Source: Fluviicola sp.
GTDB lineage: Bacteria; Bacteroidota; Bacteroidia; Flavobacteriales_D; Crocinitomicaceae
Direction of reading: 5' to 3'
DNA: 64,000 bases
Assembly (NCBI GenBank): GCA_002734065.2
Contig: NVXU02000012.1
Coordinates: forward strand, 42,603-106,602
A model generated the notes under the pieces. That model did no database searches. It worked only from the letters and a program-made list of their open reading frames with translations, and had not been told where the DNA came from. This document shows positions 37,249 through 46,663 of the stretch, one piece after another (within the stretch, counting starts at the first letter, position 1; the number at the start of each line of letters is the position of its first letter). The translations under genes were made by a program, and so were the position numbers.

Positions 37249-38358
37249 ATGGGATTTGAAGAATTAGGAATTAAGGCAGATTTTGTGAAAGGACTTACAG
37301 AAATGGGCATTATTGAGCCGTCAGAGATACAAAAGAAGATGATTCCGCTCTTACTTTCTGGAGAATCTGATGTTATTGGTCAGGCACAAACAGGTACAGG
37401 AAAAACGGCTGCTTTTGGTTTACCAATGCTTCAAAAAATAGACCTCAATAAGAATGAAGTGCAAGGATTGATTCTTTGTCCAACTAGAGAATTGGGGAAA
37501 CAAGTGGCAAAACAACTGTTTAGATACACCAAATACTCCGCTAAAATTTTTACGGAGGCGGTTTATGGCGGAGAACATATAGAACGACAAATAAAATCGC
37601 TTTCAAGAACAACGCATATCGTGGTGGCAACTCCTGGAAGGTTGATTGACTTGGTCAATAAGAAAGCTGTTGATTTATCTCAAGTAAGAACAGTGATTCT
37701 CGACGAAGCAGATGAAATGTTGAGTATGGGCTTCAAAAAAGAACTCGATGAAATTCTCAGTTTCTTGCCGAATGTAGAAAGTAAGTGGATGTTTTCTGCA
37801 ACAATTCCACATGGATTGAAAAATATTATCGCTAATCACATGTCAGAAGGGGTTGAGCACATTAAAATTAACCCAGACAACGTGGTGAACAAGAAGATTG
37901 ACCATAAATATGTCGTTTGCGAAGAAGATGCGAAATTGTATTTGTTGATGCAATTCTTAAAATCAGAACACAAGAATAGGGGAGTCATCTTTTGCAAGAC
38001 AAAGGCGGCAACTAAAAAGTTAGCGAAACAACTGATTGCAAAGAACATTTCTGCCGATGCTATTCATGGCGATTTATTGCAGAAAGAACGTGATAAAGTA
38101 ATGCGCGCATTCAAAGGAAAGAAGATACAATACCTTATTTCAACGGATGTTGCAGCACGCGGAATTGATGTCGAAGGATTGACTTTTGTTGTTCATTATC
38201 AGTTGCCAGAAAGCGACGAATATTACTTGCACCGCTCTGGAAGAACTGCTAGAGCTGGTAAAGACGGAGTATCAATGGTTTTCGCAAACACTTCAGAAGT
38301 GAAGACTTTAAGAAACTACGAAAGGACTTTAGGGATAGGTTTTAAGCAAGTGAGGTAG
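37249..38358 (+). CDS. DEAD-box RNA helicase, short form
   Basis: ATP-dependent RNA-remodelling enzyme of 369 residues. Visible motifs, in order: Q motif (GIIEPSEIQKKMIP), [29 protein letters not shown] (VILDEADEM), SAT (FSATIP), DVAARGIDVEGL and HRSGRTARAG. The protein ends soon after the second RecA-like domain and lacks the long basic tail of DeaD/CsdA or RhlE. It faces cspA with matching promoter elements, which suggests a cold-shock role. Confidence 0.92.
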   Translation: MGFEELGIKADFVKGLTEMGIIEPSEIQKKMIPLLLSGESDVIGQAQTGTGKTAAFGLPMLQKIDLNKNEVQGLILCPTRELGKQVAKQLFRYTKYSAKIFTEAVYGGEHIERQIKSLSRTTHIVVATPGRLIDLVNKKAVDLSQVRTVILDEADEMLSMGFKKELDEILSFLPNVESKWMFSATIPHGLKNIIANHMSEGVEHIKINPDNVVNKKIDHKYVVCEEDAKLYLLMQFLKSEHKNRGVIFCKTKAATKKLAKQLIAKNISADAIHGDLLQKERDKVMRAFKGKKIQYLISTDVAARGIDVEGLTFVVHYQLPESDEYYLHRSGRTARAGKDGVSMVFANTSEVKTLRNYERTLGIGFKQVR

Positions 38359-38570
38359 GGGGTGAAAAATCTGTGTTAATTTGGAGCTTTCGAGTATTGG
38401 AGCCTTCGAGCATTGGATTACTTTTGGGAAAAATATTAGAGTCTACCCCTCATAGACAGGTTTGCTGAAATCTGCACGATTTGCGTGGAAAATGAAAGAT
38501 GACAAATTGAAACGCACTTTCATCTACGACGTAAAATCACTGAATCATTAGAACATTGAGTCATTAAGCC
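38359..38570. repeat. Intergenic repeats after the helicase gene
   Basis: An R1 run lies at 38381-38417 (TTGGAGCTTTCGAGTATTGG and continuation). After it come GAAATCTGCACGATTTGCG (38468-38486) and CTGAATCATTAGAACATTGA at about 38540. No gene is present. Confidence 0.6.
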
Positions 38571-39575
38571 TTACTCACAAACCCTCCCTTTATGTTCGCC
38601 AGAATGAAAATCAACCTCCAAAGCCTTCATTTCTTCAATTAATTCGGCAGACGGCGGTGTGTTTTGCATTTTGGAAAGGTCAGGTTGACCTGCATCTACC
38701 CAAGCGGTGTACCAAACAGAACCGACGGTTGAAATCGCTGATCGCAACCTTCGCTCCACCATGCCGTTCATTCTTCGGTGGTATTCTTGGGAGAATTCAT
38801 AAGAATAAACCCTCGTTGTGATGCTTCCTCTTTGTTCAAAGGAGTATTTTTTGTCCGTTCCAAGGTCTTTGGTAACGTCTAACTCCATTTGAAAAACGGA
38901 ATCCAACGCAAAATGAGCCGCCATGACTCCTTGCCAAATTCGCTCTTCCAGATTCTCTAAATAGTCCGCCTTTCCAACGAAGTAGTCGTAGTTTTTGTAA
39001 TTGATTTCCACCAAGCGACTTTCCCATAAGCCATGAATTCCTTTCTGGTCGGTGAGTTGACCGTTGTAATTTTCGGTTGTGTGCAAGGGGACATTTGCAT
39101 CGCCAATGTAATGACCGATATCTGCAGAATATTTAAGTATTAGGTCAACATTCTTGCTTTCAAACGCTCTTTGCAAGCGATATTTCATAACCATTATATG
39201 CCACGGAACGATGCCGTAAGCCTGTAAAGTGTCTTCGGAGAATTTTTCAACGGCATCCTTCCATCTTCTCGGAACAATCTCAAAAGGATTCTCGCCGTGT
39301 TCGGAATAATGGTCAATGTCAACGTAATGTCTTTGCGCTTCTCCATCAACGGCATATCTTCGTTTATCAGGATCAACGGCATGTTCTGTGAGGTATTCGA
39401 TGTGTTCTTTGTAGAATCCGAACATTTCTGGCGGCAAAGTGAAAGTGGCAACTCTGTTAATTCTCTTATGTCCGAAGAAGCCCCATTTCTTTTGGGAGAA
39501 TTCTTTCTGACCTAAACCTAAAAAGAGAGGAATAGAAAGAACAAAAAGGACTCTATAGTTTAACCAGCTTGCCAT
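38571..39575 (-). CDS. Zinc-dependent phospholipase C / S1-P1 nuclease-fold protein
   Basis: A 334-residue exported hydrolase. The N-terminal hydrophobic segment (YRVLFVLSIPLFLGLGQ) acts as signal peptide. The mature part begins WGFFGHKRINRVATFTLPP, where the Trp and His are N-terminal zinc ligands of this fold. Further metal ligands are expected in HYVDIDHYSE, DIGHYIGDANVPLHTTENYNG and GIHGLWESRLVE. The exact activity (phospholipase or nuclease) is not decided. Its start overlaps the end of comB by 23 bases on the same strand. Confidence 0.88.
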   Translation of the reverse strand: MASWLNYRVLFVLSIPLFLGLGQKEFSQKKWGFFGHKRINRVATFTLPPEMFGFYKEHIEYLTEHAVDPDKRRYAVDGEAQRHYVDIDHYSEHGENPFEIVPRRWKDAVEKFSEDTLQAYGIVPWHIMVMKYRLQRAFESKNVDLILKYSADIGHYIGDANVPLHTTENYNGQLTDQKGIHGLWESRLVEINYKNYDYFVGKADYLENLEERIWQGVMAAHFALDSVFQMELDVTKDLGTDKKYSFEQRGSITTRVYSYEFSQEYHRRMNGMVERRLRSAISTVGSVWYTAWVDAGQPDLSKMQNTPPSAELIEEMKALEVDFHSGEHKGRVCE

Positions 39576-40272
39576 TCTTTAAAATCGGGATAACGGTTGT
39601 TTTGTTTGGCGTTAAGCAATATTTAATGTCCTCGTTTAAGTTGAGATTCTTCAATCTTCTTCTGTGAGAACTTGATTTCAAAAAGCCTAATGGGTTATCC
39701 CATGCTGAAATATACAAATATTTTGCAGCAATAGAAGAATCTTCCGTAGAAGTATAGTTACCCGTTTGAATTAATTGGTCGCACAGTGCGCCGGCGCAAA
39801 TTGTGTCTTCGAGGTTGAATTTATCTTGCCAGCCAGAGCATAGGCAAAGAATGTTTTTGTTCTGTTTTGCGAGCCATTCTGCAAGTGCATCTAAGTTATT
39901 GAGCGCCCCAACCACAACCGTCGGTGCGTCAGACGCAATGCTCAATGCTTTGGTTCCGTTGGTGGTAGAAAGTACCACTTCCTGTCCGCGTAATTCTTCT
40001 TTCATGTAAGAATACGGAGAATTGCCAAAATCAAAACCTTCCACAATTTGACCTTTTCGTTCGGCGCCCACCAAATATCCTTTCTTTTGATATTCTCTTG
40101 CTTCCTCTATCGTTGCAACGGGTATGATTGCTTTGATTCCGTTGTCAAATGCAGCGCAAATCGCAGATGTTGCACGAAGAACATCAATGACAACAACAAT
40201 GTCGTATTCTCCCTTAAAATACTCGTATTCTCCAGGGGTGAAACAGACTTCGATACGTTTTCTTTCTTCCAT
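39553..40272 (-). CDS. comB: 2-phosphosulfolactate phosphatase (ComB family)
   Basis: A 239-residue enzyme of the ComB family. In methanogens and some bacteria ComB removes phosphate from 2-phosphosulfolactate, on the coenzyme M/sulfolactate path. The signatures are VVVIDVLRATSAICAAF, LVGAERKGQIVEGFDFGNSP, VVLSTTNGTKAL and NLEDTICAGALCD. No other coenzyme M or sulfolactate gene is nearby, so the physiological substrate is uncertain. The gene precedes the phospholipase C-fold gene with an overlap. It follows the transaldolase gene, but the inverted R1 repeat between them may end the transaldolase transcript. Confidence 0.9.
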   Translation of the reverse strand: MEERKRIEVCFTPGEYEYFKGEYDIVVVIDVLRATSAICAAFDNGIKAIIPVATIEEAREYQKKGYLVGAERKGQIVEGFDFGNSPYSYMKEELRGQEVVLSTTNGTKALSIASDAPTVVVGALNNLDALAEWLAKQNKNILCLCSGWQDKFNLEDTICAGALCDQLIQTGNYTSTEDSSIAAKYLYISAWDNPLGFLKSSSHRRRLKNLNLNEDIKYCLTPNKTTVIPILKNGKLVKL

Positions 40273-40279
40273 TGTTTTT

Positions 40280-40357
40280 TAGAGCTTTGGAGCTTTGGAG
40301 CATTGGAGTGTTGGAGCTTTCGAACCAATGCTCGAATGCTCCAACACTCCAATGCTC
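40280..40357. repeat. Inverted R1 repeat hairpin between transaldolase and comB
   Basis: Perfect 20-bp arms at 40298-40317 (GAGCATTGGAGTGTTGGAGC) and 40338-40357, with a 20-base loop that itself contains short TTCGA/TCGAA pairing. Additional R1 units lie to the left from 40280. It sits between the end of the transaldolase gene (minus) and the start of comB and may act as a terminator. Confidence 0.8.
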
Positions 40358-40362
40358 TGTCC

Positions 40363-41019
40363 TTATTTATTTCCTTTCGCGTGATCTGCCAAGAAAGTTT
40401 CCAATCCTGAGGTTGTCAGCGGATGATTTGCCAATGCTTTGATTGCTTTTAGCGGTCCAGTCATGACGTCAGAACCAATTTCTGCGCAATGAATAATATG
40501 CATTGGATGTCTCACGGATGCTGCCAGAATTTCTGTATCGAAAGAATAATTGTCGTAAATCTGACGGATTTGAGCGATTAAATCGAGTCCATTGACAGAG
40601 ATATCGTCTAAACGACCGAGAAAAGGGGAGATGTACGTTGCTCCAGCCTTTGCAGCGATTAAAGCTTGACCAGCCGAGAAAATCAAAGTGCAATTCGTTT
40701 TAATTCCCTTTGAAGAAAAATGCTTGATTGCTTTGATGCCTTCCAAAATCATCGGGACTTTAACGACAATATTCTTGTGCAAAGTCGCCAAGTATTCTCC
40801 TTCTTTAACGATGCCTTCATAGTCAGTAGCAATCACTTCTGCACTCACAGGTCCGTCAACAATGTTGCAAATGGTGATGTAATGATTGAGAATGTTTTCT
40901 TCTCCAGTGATTCCTTCTTTCGCCATTAAGGACGGGTTGGTGGTAACTCCATCAAGTATTCCTAGTGCGTTTGCTTCTTTTATCTCGTCAATATTTGCTG
41001 TATCAATAAAGAATTTCAT
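40363..41019 (-). CDS. Small transaldolase / fructose-6-phosphate aldolase-type
   Basis: A 218-residue Schiff-base aldolase. It starts [20 protein letters not shown] and continues [13 protein letters not shown]. The catalytic lysine is K87 in [10 protein letters not shown], and [20 protein letters not shown] and [17 protein letters not shown] are family motifs. Short (about 215 residues) forms act as transaldolase or fructose-6-phosphate aldolase; the exact activity is open. The start lies downstream of an R2 repeat run at 41060. Confidence 0.93.
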   Translation of the reverse strand: MKFFIDTANIDEIKEANALGILDGVTTNPSLMAKEGITGEENILNHYITICNIVDGPVSAEVIATDYEGIVKEGEYLATLHKNIVVKVPMILEGIKAIKHFSSKGIKTNCTLIFSAGQALIAAKAGATYISPFLGRLDDISVNGLDLIAQIRQIYDNYSFDTEILAASVRHPMHIIHCAEIGSDVMTGPLKAIKALANHPLTTSGLETFLADHAKGNK

Positions 41020-41059
41020 AGTTGAATTTTATTTTTGGTAAAGATAGTTATTTTTTTAA

Positions 41060-41096
41060 GTGAGGAGTTAGGAGTGTGGAGTGTGGAGTGATGAGT
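41060..41096. repeat. R2 repeat upstream of the transaldolase gene
   Basis: AGTGAGGAGTTAGGAGTGTG and continuation, GTGTGGAGTGATGAG. Same family as 30389. A related R3 unit in the other orientation follows at 41143-41160. Confidence 0.7.
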
Positions 41097-41196
41097 TTTT
41101 AAGTTGATTGCTGTTAGATTATGAGTTGTGATGAATTTGAAGTTGTACCTCGACTAACGCTACAACGCTCTAACAATCTAATGCTCAAAAAAAAGA

Positions 41197-41294
41197 GGGG
41201 TAAGCTACTTACATCGCACCGCTCAACCTCAATACCTTTGCTGCGTTCCCGCCCTGGAGGATTAAGAGGGAGCTGGTCGTATAAGACTTACCCC
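41197..41294 (-). ncRNA. ffs: Signal recognition particle RNA (small bacterial SRP/4.5S)
   Basis: On the minus strand the terminal stem is GGGGTAAG...CTTACCCC. The apical part CCAGGGCGGGAACGCAGCAA is the Ffh-binding region with GGAA-type tetraloop and asymmetric loop. The length is about 98 nt. A T-run at 41187-41194 (reverse) serves as terminator. It helps deliver membrane proteins to the translocon with Ffh. Confidence 0.93.
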
Positions 41295-41360
41295 AGCCGC
41301 AAAAATAGTAGATTAATTCTTTCCTACAATAGAAAAGGTGTTTTTTGAGAAAGAAATTTT

Positions 41361-41553
41361 GGAAGAGTGGAGAATTGGAGTGTTAGAGCATTCGATTTTT
41401 GGAGCATTGGAGCGTTAGAGTATTGTTGAATTAGAGCGTAGGAATATTTACGCAGAGAGCCACGGAGAAGGCACAGAGAAAGCACAGAGAGGTTTAGAGT
41501 GTTAGAGTATTAGATTACTGGAGCGTTCGAGCTTTAGATTGTTGGAGTTTTAG
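41361..41553. repeat. R1 repeats flanking a CACAGAGA-type repeat
   Basis: R1 units at 41361-41440 and 41491-41553, with a CACAGAGA-family block (CGCAGAGAGCCACGGAGAAG, then GCACAGAG and GCACAGAGAGG) at 41450-41490. A mirror-orientation copy of the last block is at 59908-59949. No ORF is present. Confidence 0.75.
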
Positions 41554-41569
41554 AAATGTCTGGCTTTGA

Positions 41570-41628
41570 TTCCGCACTCCGCACTCCTAACTCATCACTG
41601 GTTGCCGAGCGTCAGCCGAGGTACACTC
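41570..41628. repeat. Composite R2/R3 repeat next to the ferredoxin stop
   Basis: Inverted R2 (CCGCACTCCGCACTCC, then CTAACTCATCACTG) followed by R3 (GTTGCCGAGCGTCAGCCG, then AGGTACACTC). It ends 2 bases from the stop codon of the minus-strand ferredoxin gene, the same arrangement as beside acs. Confidence 0.8.
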
Positions 41629-41629
41629 A

Positions 41630-41989
<360 letters not shown>

Positions 41990-42095
41990 CTAATTAAAGT
42001 GCAAATATAGTTAGCTTCTCTCATTTATTTCTACAATTCGCTAATTTTTAACGAATGATAGTAGGTTTTTCTTTAGAAGTAGATAATTTCGCACC

Positions 42096-43139
42096 GTGAA
42101 ACAGGAAGATATAATCAATGGCTTTGTGCAATTAGGTAAACTAATGTGCGCACTGGGAGAGAATAAACAATGGACAAACTTCTCTGTTGGTGTTACAGAA
42201 GAAGAGTATATTTCTTTGCAAACAATCATCAATCGACAGATTTCTTACAACGGCTGGTTTACCAAAAAGAATGTAAGTAAAGGTTTATTTGAATTAGGAA
42301 GAAATCTAACAGACAGTAAGTTAAAAGAATGGGTGTTGGACTATCGGTTTTCTGATTCTCCTAAGAAGGTTGCGCTAATCATGGCAGGTAACATCCCCTT
42401 GGTTGGTTTTCACGACTTTCTTTGTGTGTTGGTTTCAGGAAATTCTGCGGTGTGTAAATTGAGTTCTGACGACAAAACCTTACTTCCTGCATTGGGAGAA
42501 CATCTAATTGAGTTCGTTCCGGGATTGAAAGAGAGAATTATTTTCACAACGGGCAGAATAGGGGAGGTTGATGCTGTCATTGCGACGGGGAGCGACAATT
42601 CTCTAAAGTATTTCGAACAGTATTTTGGAAAGTACCCTCATATTTTTAGAAAGAACAGGACTTCTGTGGCTGTATTTAAAGGCAACGAGACGAAAGAAGA
42701 AATCAACGCCTTGGGGGTAGATATATTCAGTTACTTCGGCTTGGGTTGTCGCAATGTTTCGCATTTAGTTTTCCCAAAAGGCTTTGAGTTGAAACGATTT
42801 TTTGAGGCTATCATTGATTACAGCGAGATTATTCACAACAATAAATACGGCAACAACTACGATTACAACAAGGCGGTTTACCTGTTGAATCAACACGAAT
42901 TGATGGACAATAACTTTGTTCTGCTGAGAGAATCAAAAGATTTATTCTCACCCTTGTCTATGATTCATTACCACTTTTACGATTCTGCCAGCGAAGTGGA
43001 GGAATATTTAAAAGAAAACGAGGAGAAAATTCAAGTAGTTGTAGGAGAAAGTTACGAAGCTTTCGGTTCTGCACAATGCCCTGCGCTAGATGATTATGCG
43101 GATGGAGTAGATGTGATGAAGTTTTTGGAGGGGGTTTAG
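42096..43139 (+). CDS. Acyl-CoA reductase (LuxC-like)
   Basis: A 347-residue protein of the LuxC acyl-CoA reductase family, which makes aldehydes from acyl-CoA in luminous and other bacteria. The aldehyde-dehydrogenase-like fold has PKKVALIMAGNIPLVGFHD, VCKLSS and TGRIGEVDAVIATGSD. The catalytic cysteine is C218 in GLGCRNVSHL. The start is a GTG. In Bacteroidota this gene often lies beside a ferredoxin. Here it diverges from the dicluster ferredoxin. Confidence 0.85.
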   Translation: MKQEDIINGFVQLGKLMCALGENKQWTNFSVGVTEEEYISLQTIINRQISYNGWFTKKNVSKGLFELGRNLTDSKLKEWVLDYRFSDSPKKVALIMAGNIPLVGFHDFLCVLVSGNSAVCKLSSDDKTLLPALGEHLIEFVPGLKERIIFTTGRIGEVDAVIATGSDNSLKYFEQYFGKYPHIFRKNRTSVAVFKGNETKEEINALGVDIFSYFGLGCRNVSHLVFPKGFELKRFFEAIIDYSEIIHNNKYGNNYDYNKAVYLLNQHELMDNNFVLLRESKDLFSPLSMIHYHFYDSASEVEEYLKENEEKIQVVVGESYEAFGSAQCPALDDYADGVDVMKFLEGV

Positions 43140-43663
43140 CTTTCTCAATAATGAATTGAATTTTTGTGATCTTATTAGCCTGTCAGGCCAAAAACCTTTA
43201 ACCTTTTACACTCGATATCACTTATAGTGGAAACCTATTTATTAGTTAGTTCTGTATCCACTTTTTGGCATTGCCCCAAAAAGTTCGCAAAAAAGTCTAG
43301 CGCTGCATTTTCTTCATTTCTTTCCACTCTTGAAAAGCGATACTTTTGATGATACTACCCTGCACTAACGTTTGGTCTTCAAAAGCTATCGCTTTTTCTT
43401 GCTGTCGCTGCAGTCTTTCAAAAGTATTAGCGCATTTCAATTCGCTGCTTTCATTCTAAAAATGATGCGCGGATTCCGCTTCGAAAAACCGACAATCGTT
43501 GGCAATACCAATCAGACTATAAAAAAAAACCTCATTCACACAGTTCTCCAGTTTCCTAGCGTTCTGTGCAAACAAGGCATTCATATCTCGACATACTTCT
43601 ACTTCATCTCGACTACCGCTCGATGGGCGTCTCAGTAGAGTCAGCTCGATAACCGTGATTCTA
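43140..43663. other. Noncoding region with degenerate repeat element
   Basis: About 520 bases without a convincing gene. The 43256-43490 part resembles the element at 36478-36720 (CCACTTTTT, AAAAAGTTCGCAAA, CGCTTCGAAA), with a hairpin CTTTTTGG...CCAAAAAG at about 43260-43282. After that comes a region with CTCGAC-type units (ATCTCGACATACTTC near 43585, ATCTCGACTACCGCTCGATG near 43607). No ORF was credited. Confidence 0.5.
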
Positions 43664-44374
43664 CTAATCACTGTCTTCGGGTTCTTCGGTTTCATCAAAA
43701 GGGATGATACCTTCAGTTGTTCCACCAGTTCTCAAGTCAATAATCACTCGTGCATTCTTGTACGAAGTGAAGAACTCCAGTTCTGATGGTTTCAACACGC
43801 CAGCGAGTAAATCCAACTGTCTTCTCAACATTGTGTCAAGATCACCGACCAATCCTTTAATCTGGGTGGTAATCAACTTTCTGTCGATAATCGCCTTGCG
43901 CGGTGCGTTAAAGATTATTCTCAACTCATCGTGTACATTATTGAGTTCATCCAACATTTGTTGAGAGACACCAAAGTCGCCCAATTCAGCCAAATGCAAT
44001 TCCGCTTTCTCGATGACAAACGAAATTAATTGATTGACACGAAAATCAGACTTGTACAATAAATTAGAAGGTGGAAAATTCATCTTCTGCTTTAGCGATT
44101 CGTTACCTACACTCTGTGCATAGGCTTTCAACGCATTGGAAATTGGAATAACCAATTCTGATGCTTCTTTGCGTTTTTTGCTTTTCACTTTTCCGACACC
44201 CAGTGCTATAAAGGCCTGGTTGTACCCCAAAGTTTCTAATTGGACTAACTTCTCTGTAAAAGTGTTGAACACTGATACAAACGCTGGTAATCCCGTCCAG
44301 CTCGCTGTGTTACTGTTGACAACCGTTTTTACGGCTTTGTACATGCGTAACTTGTTTCTAACTGTTTTTTTCAT
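43664..44374 (-). CDS. Conserved hypothetical protein
   Basis: A 236-residue soluble protein with basic N-terminus (MKKTVRNKLRMYKAVKTVV) and acidic tail (EETEEPEDSD). It appears wholly helical with conserved segments NTASWTGLPAFVSVFNTF and PSELEFFTSYKNARVIIDL. No domain was recognised. It is transcribed leftwards after the R2 minisatellite region and is bounded by noncoding repeats on both sides. It might be an old accessory gene, but nothing shows its function. Confidence 0.65.
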   Translation of the reverse strand: MKKTVRNKLRMYKAVKTVVNSNTASWTGLPAFVSVFNTFTEKLVQLETLGYNQAFIALGVGKVKSKKRKEASELVIPISNALKAYAQSVGNESLKQKMNFPPSNLLYKSDFRVNQLISFVIEKAELHLAELGDFGVSQQMLDELNNVHDELRIIFNAPRKAIIDRKLITTQIKGLVGDLDTMLRRQLDLLAGVLKPSELEFFTSYKNARVIIDLRTGGTTEGIIPFDETEEPEDSD

Positions 44375-44464
44375 AACTGAAAATTTATTTGATTAATACT
44401 AATTACTTGTTGTAGTTCCAATACAGTGCCAAGATGTGGATTGAAATGTTAAAAATGTATAAAT

Positions 44465-44895
44465 TGATGTGGGGGAGGGAGGAGTGATGAGTGCGGAGTG
44501 AGGAGTTTTGAAGTGGATTGTTGTTAGGGTGTATAAGGTATAGCGGATAATGGATAATGGAAGCTCGTTCCTGTTAGCACTTCGACATACTTCAACAAGG
44601 CTCGGGCAGCTTGGTGACCATAGTGCGGAGGACTGGGAGATAGGTGCGGAGAGGTGAGAGATGGGTGCGGAGAGGTGAGAGATGGGTGCGGAGGAGTTGC
44701 AGATTGGGCTGGAGATTGTGTCGATTGACCAAATAGGTAGTGGAGATGGGTGCGGAGGAGTTGAAGATGGGTGCGGAGTGATGAGAGATTGAAGCGGAGA
44801 GTTGAGAGATTGACCGAATAGATGTTAGAGATGCTTGCGGAGGATTAGGAGATGGGTGAGGAGATGGGAGTTTTTGAAGCGGAGAGGTTTTAGAG
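44465..44895. repeat. Expanded R2-type minisatellite
   Basis: An R2 run at 44465-44515 is followed by a CTCGAC-like bit at 44580-44605 and by irregular G-rich tandem repeats from 44621 to 44895. The core unit, about 21 bases, starts TGCGGAGAGG and continues TGAGAGATGGG, with several near copies and drifted ones. No coding function is apparent. Confidence 0.75.
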
Positions 44896-44917
44896 TGGGT
44901 TGTGTTTTTGAAATGGG

Positions 44918-45607
44918 CTATTGTCGTTGGATAATAGGATAGATTGTTTTTAGTAAATTATTCTTTTTTATAATATAAACATGGATACCTGAAAGCGTTT
45001 GAGATTTATATTTGTGCTCAGCCCCACGGACTAATTGCATATCACTATCTTCTAAGGCATGCATGCATTCATAAAACAATTGTTGTACCGTCCATTTTTT
45101 AGGAAAAAACGTACTTGGATTGTCTTTTAAGCGCCATACATCCTTTTTTTTGTCATAAAACTCAATTACAGCTTCCCATACCTCACTCTTCTCATCAAAA
45201 TCAAGCTCTTCTACAATTCTAACTTTTTCTGGGTCATAAAAATGTATACCACTGATTTTCCCTTTTGTTATTAGACCGTTCGTTGAATGCGTTATCATTC
45301 TGAGCATATCTTGAGGAATTCCTTTATTTCTAGGGTATGGAATAAGATTATTGGTAAACTCAACTATGTTTTTATCTTTAAGAATTTGTTGAATTCTCCT
45401 TGAGTTGGACCTTGAAAGTTCTTTATATATTGTTGAATTACGCTTAAGGCTTCTAAGAGATTTGTACGGTCCGTCTCCTCTGCTAAATTTAATTAAAAAA
45501 TCTAGAGGCGTTTTAAATATTCTAGGTCCTGGAGACAAATCGTTATCCGAATTAGAAGCACTTGACATATAGTCGTCCGTAATGAAGTATAACCATTGAT
45601 TTTCCAT
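44918..45607 (-). CDS. EndoU-domain protein (predicted ribonuclease), no delivery domain
   Basis: A 229-residue protein whose second half resembles the bacterial EndoU family of RNA-cleaving toxins. Residues about 119-125 contain the His region (SGIHFYDPEK, with His122). Then come VWEAVIEFYDKKKDVWRLK and the hallmark STFFPKKWT (residues 165-173). The end has SGIHVYII (206-213) and TIYPI. Residues 1-110 are an unrelated N-terminal region (GPRIFKTPLDFLIKFSRGDG, then helices). There is no signal peptide, Rhs/PT repeat or T6SS/T9SS tag, so it is probably an intracellular enzyme. No immunity gene is adjacent on the same strand. The next gene, on the other strand, is a HEPN protein. Confidence 0.7.
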   Translation of the reverse strand: MENQWLYFITDDYMSSASNSDNDLSPGPRIFKTPLDFLIKFSRGDGPYKSLRSLKRNSTIYKELSRSNSRRIQQILKDKNIVEFTNNLIPYPRNKGIPQDMLRMITHSTNGLITKGKISGIHFYDPEKVRIVEELDFDEKSEVWEAVIEFYDKKKDVWRLKDNPSTFFPKKWTVQQLFYECMHALEDSDMQLVRGAEHKYKSQTLSGIHVYIIKKNNLLKTIYPIIQRQ

Positions 45608-45784
45608 TTGTAATTTTTTTGTATTTATAAATAACCATCAATATACAGTTTTTTAGAAACTTGCTTCTATGCGAATTTAGTACATTGTCTTTAATACTTA
45701 GCTTGCGTACAACAGGATGATAGCTTTTTTTAAGTATGAGATAAGAAAAACTAAAAAAAAGAGAAATTCTAATATCTTTATGAA

Positions 45785-46663
45785 ATGAATCAAATAGAAC
45801 GTAAATATAAAGCAAAATTCATCTTGTTCGGGTTCAACTCGGAGATGGATAGAATTGAATTAGATAAAAATGTAATCATACGGAAAGGAAGTGAAAATGA
45901 ATTGGAGGAGATGTATGAGAAAGCTAAGCTGAATAGAGAGCTTAGTCAAAAGTTCTTTTTGGAATATGAGTATATGGCAATTAGAAGCAGCATCATGCCG
46001 AATGAAGGGTATGATTTCATGGAGAAAGTTAACGCATTTTTTGAAATTTTCACAAAAGGGAGTGTAAAAACAGCACATTTTATTTCATATGTATTAAGCG
46101 AAAATAAATTTGAATCAATAGGGTTTAGTAATGATACAAAGGTTAAAACATATCTTTCAGAAGAAACTTTAATCAAGGCAAAGGATGAAGAGATTCTTGT
46201 TTCAAACTGGAAGCGGTATATTCTTAATTACGAAAAGAAAGCTTTAAGGATTGGAATTCGAAGACTTTTGTTTTCAACTCAAAAATATGAATTCGAGGAC
46301 AGACTAATAGATTTAATGATTGCGTTTGAATCTACTTATTTAGATGAGAGCGAAAAAGGAGAGTTATCATTTAAACTTGCTCTTAGATCATCTTACCTGC
46401 TTCGAACCAATTTTGATAGAAAAGAGGTGTTTGATTTTATGAAAAAGGCCTATAGTTTGAGAAGTTCAATTGTTCACGGCGCTAACATTAAAGGTAATGT
46501 AATAAAATTTAAAGGCCGAACGCTTGATTTAAAATATGTTGTATTAACTCTGACAGATTTGATGCGTGTAACCTACATGATTATTATAACAGAGCGCAAA
46601 GAATCTAAAATGAAAGACTTAATAAATGCTATAGATTATGAGATTATTGATTCTTTCAGCTAG
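45785..46663 (+). CDS. HEPN-domain protein (ApeA-like HEPN)
   Basis: A 292-residue protein. The C-terminal half reads RLIDLMIAFESTYLDESEKGEL, then SFKLALRSSYLL, then LRSSIVHGANIKGN, where R226 and H231 form the Rx4H motif of HEPN RNases. This resembles the ApeA-type HEPN found in phage-defence proteins. The N-terminal half (residues 1-110) is mixed alpha/beta of unknown role. It lies divergently beside the EndoU protein and upstream of the GIY-YIG and PD-(D/E)XK pair. Confidence 0.75.
   Translation: MNQIERKYKAKFILFGFNSEMDRIELDKNVIIRKGSENELEEMYEKAKLNRELSQKFFLEYEYMAIRSSIMPNEGYDFMEKVNAFFEIFTKGSVKTAHFISYVLSENKFESIGFSNDTKVKTYLSEETLIKAKDEEILVSNWKRYILNYEKKALRIGIRRLLFSTQKYEFEDRLIDLMIAFESTYLDESEKGELSFKLALRSSYLLRTNFDRKEVFDFMKKAYSLRSSIVHGANIKGNVIKFKGRTLDLKYVVLTLTDLMRVTYMIIITERKESKMKDLINAIDYEIIDSFS

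Noticed and set aside
44465..44895. CRISPR array
   Set aside because: The units are irregular, G-rich and without unique spacers of equal length. They match the R2 minisatellite family.
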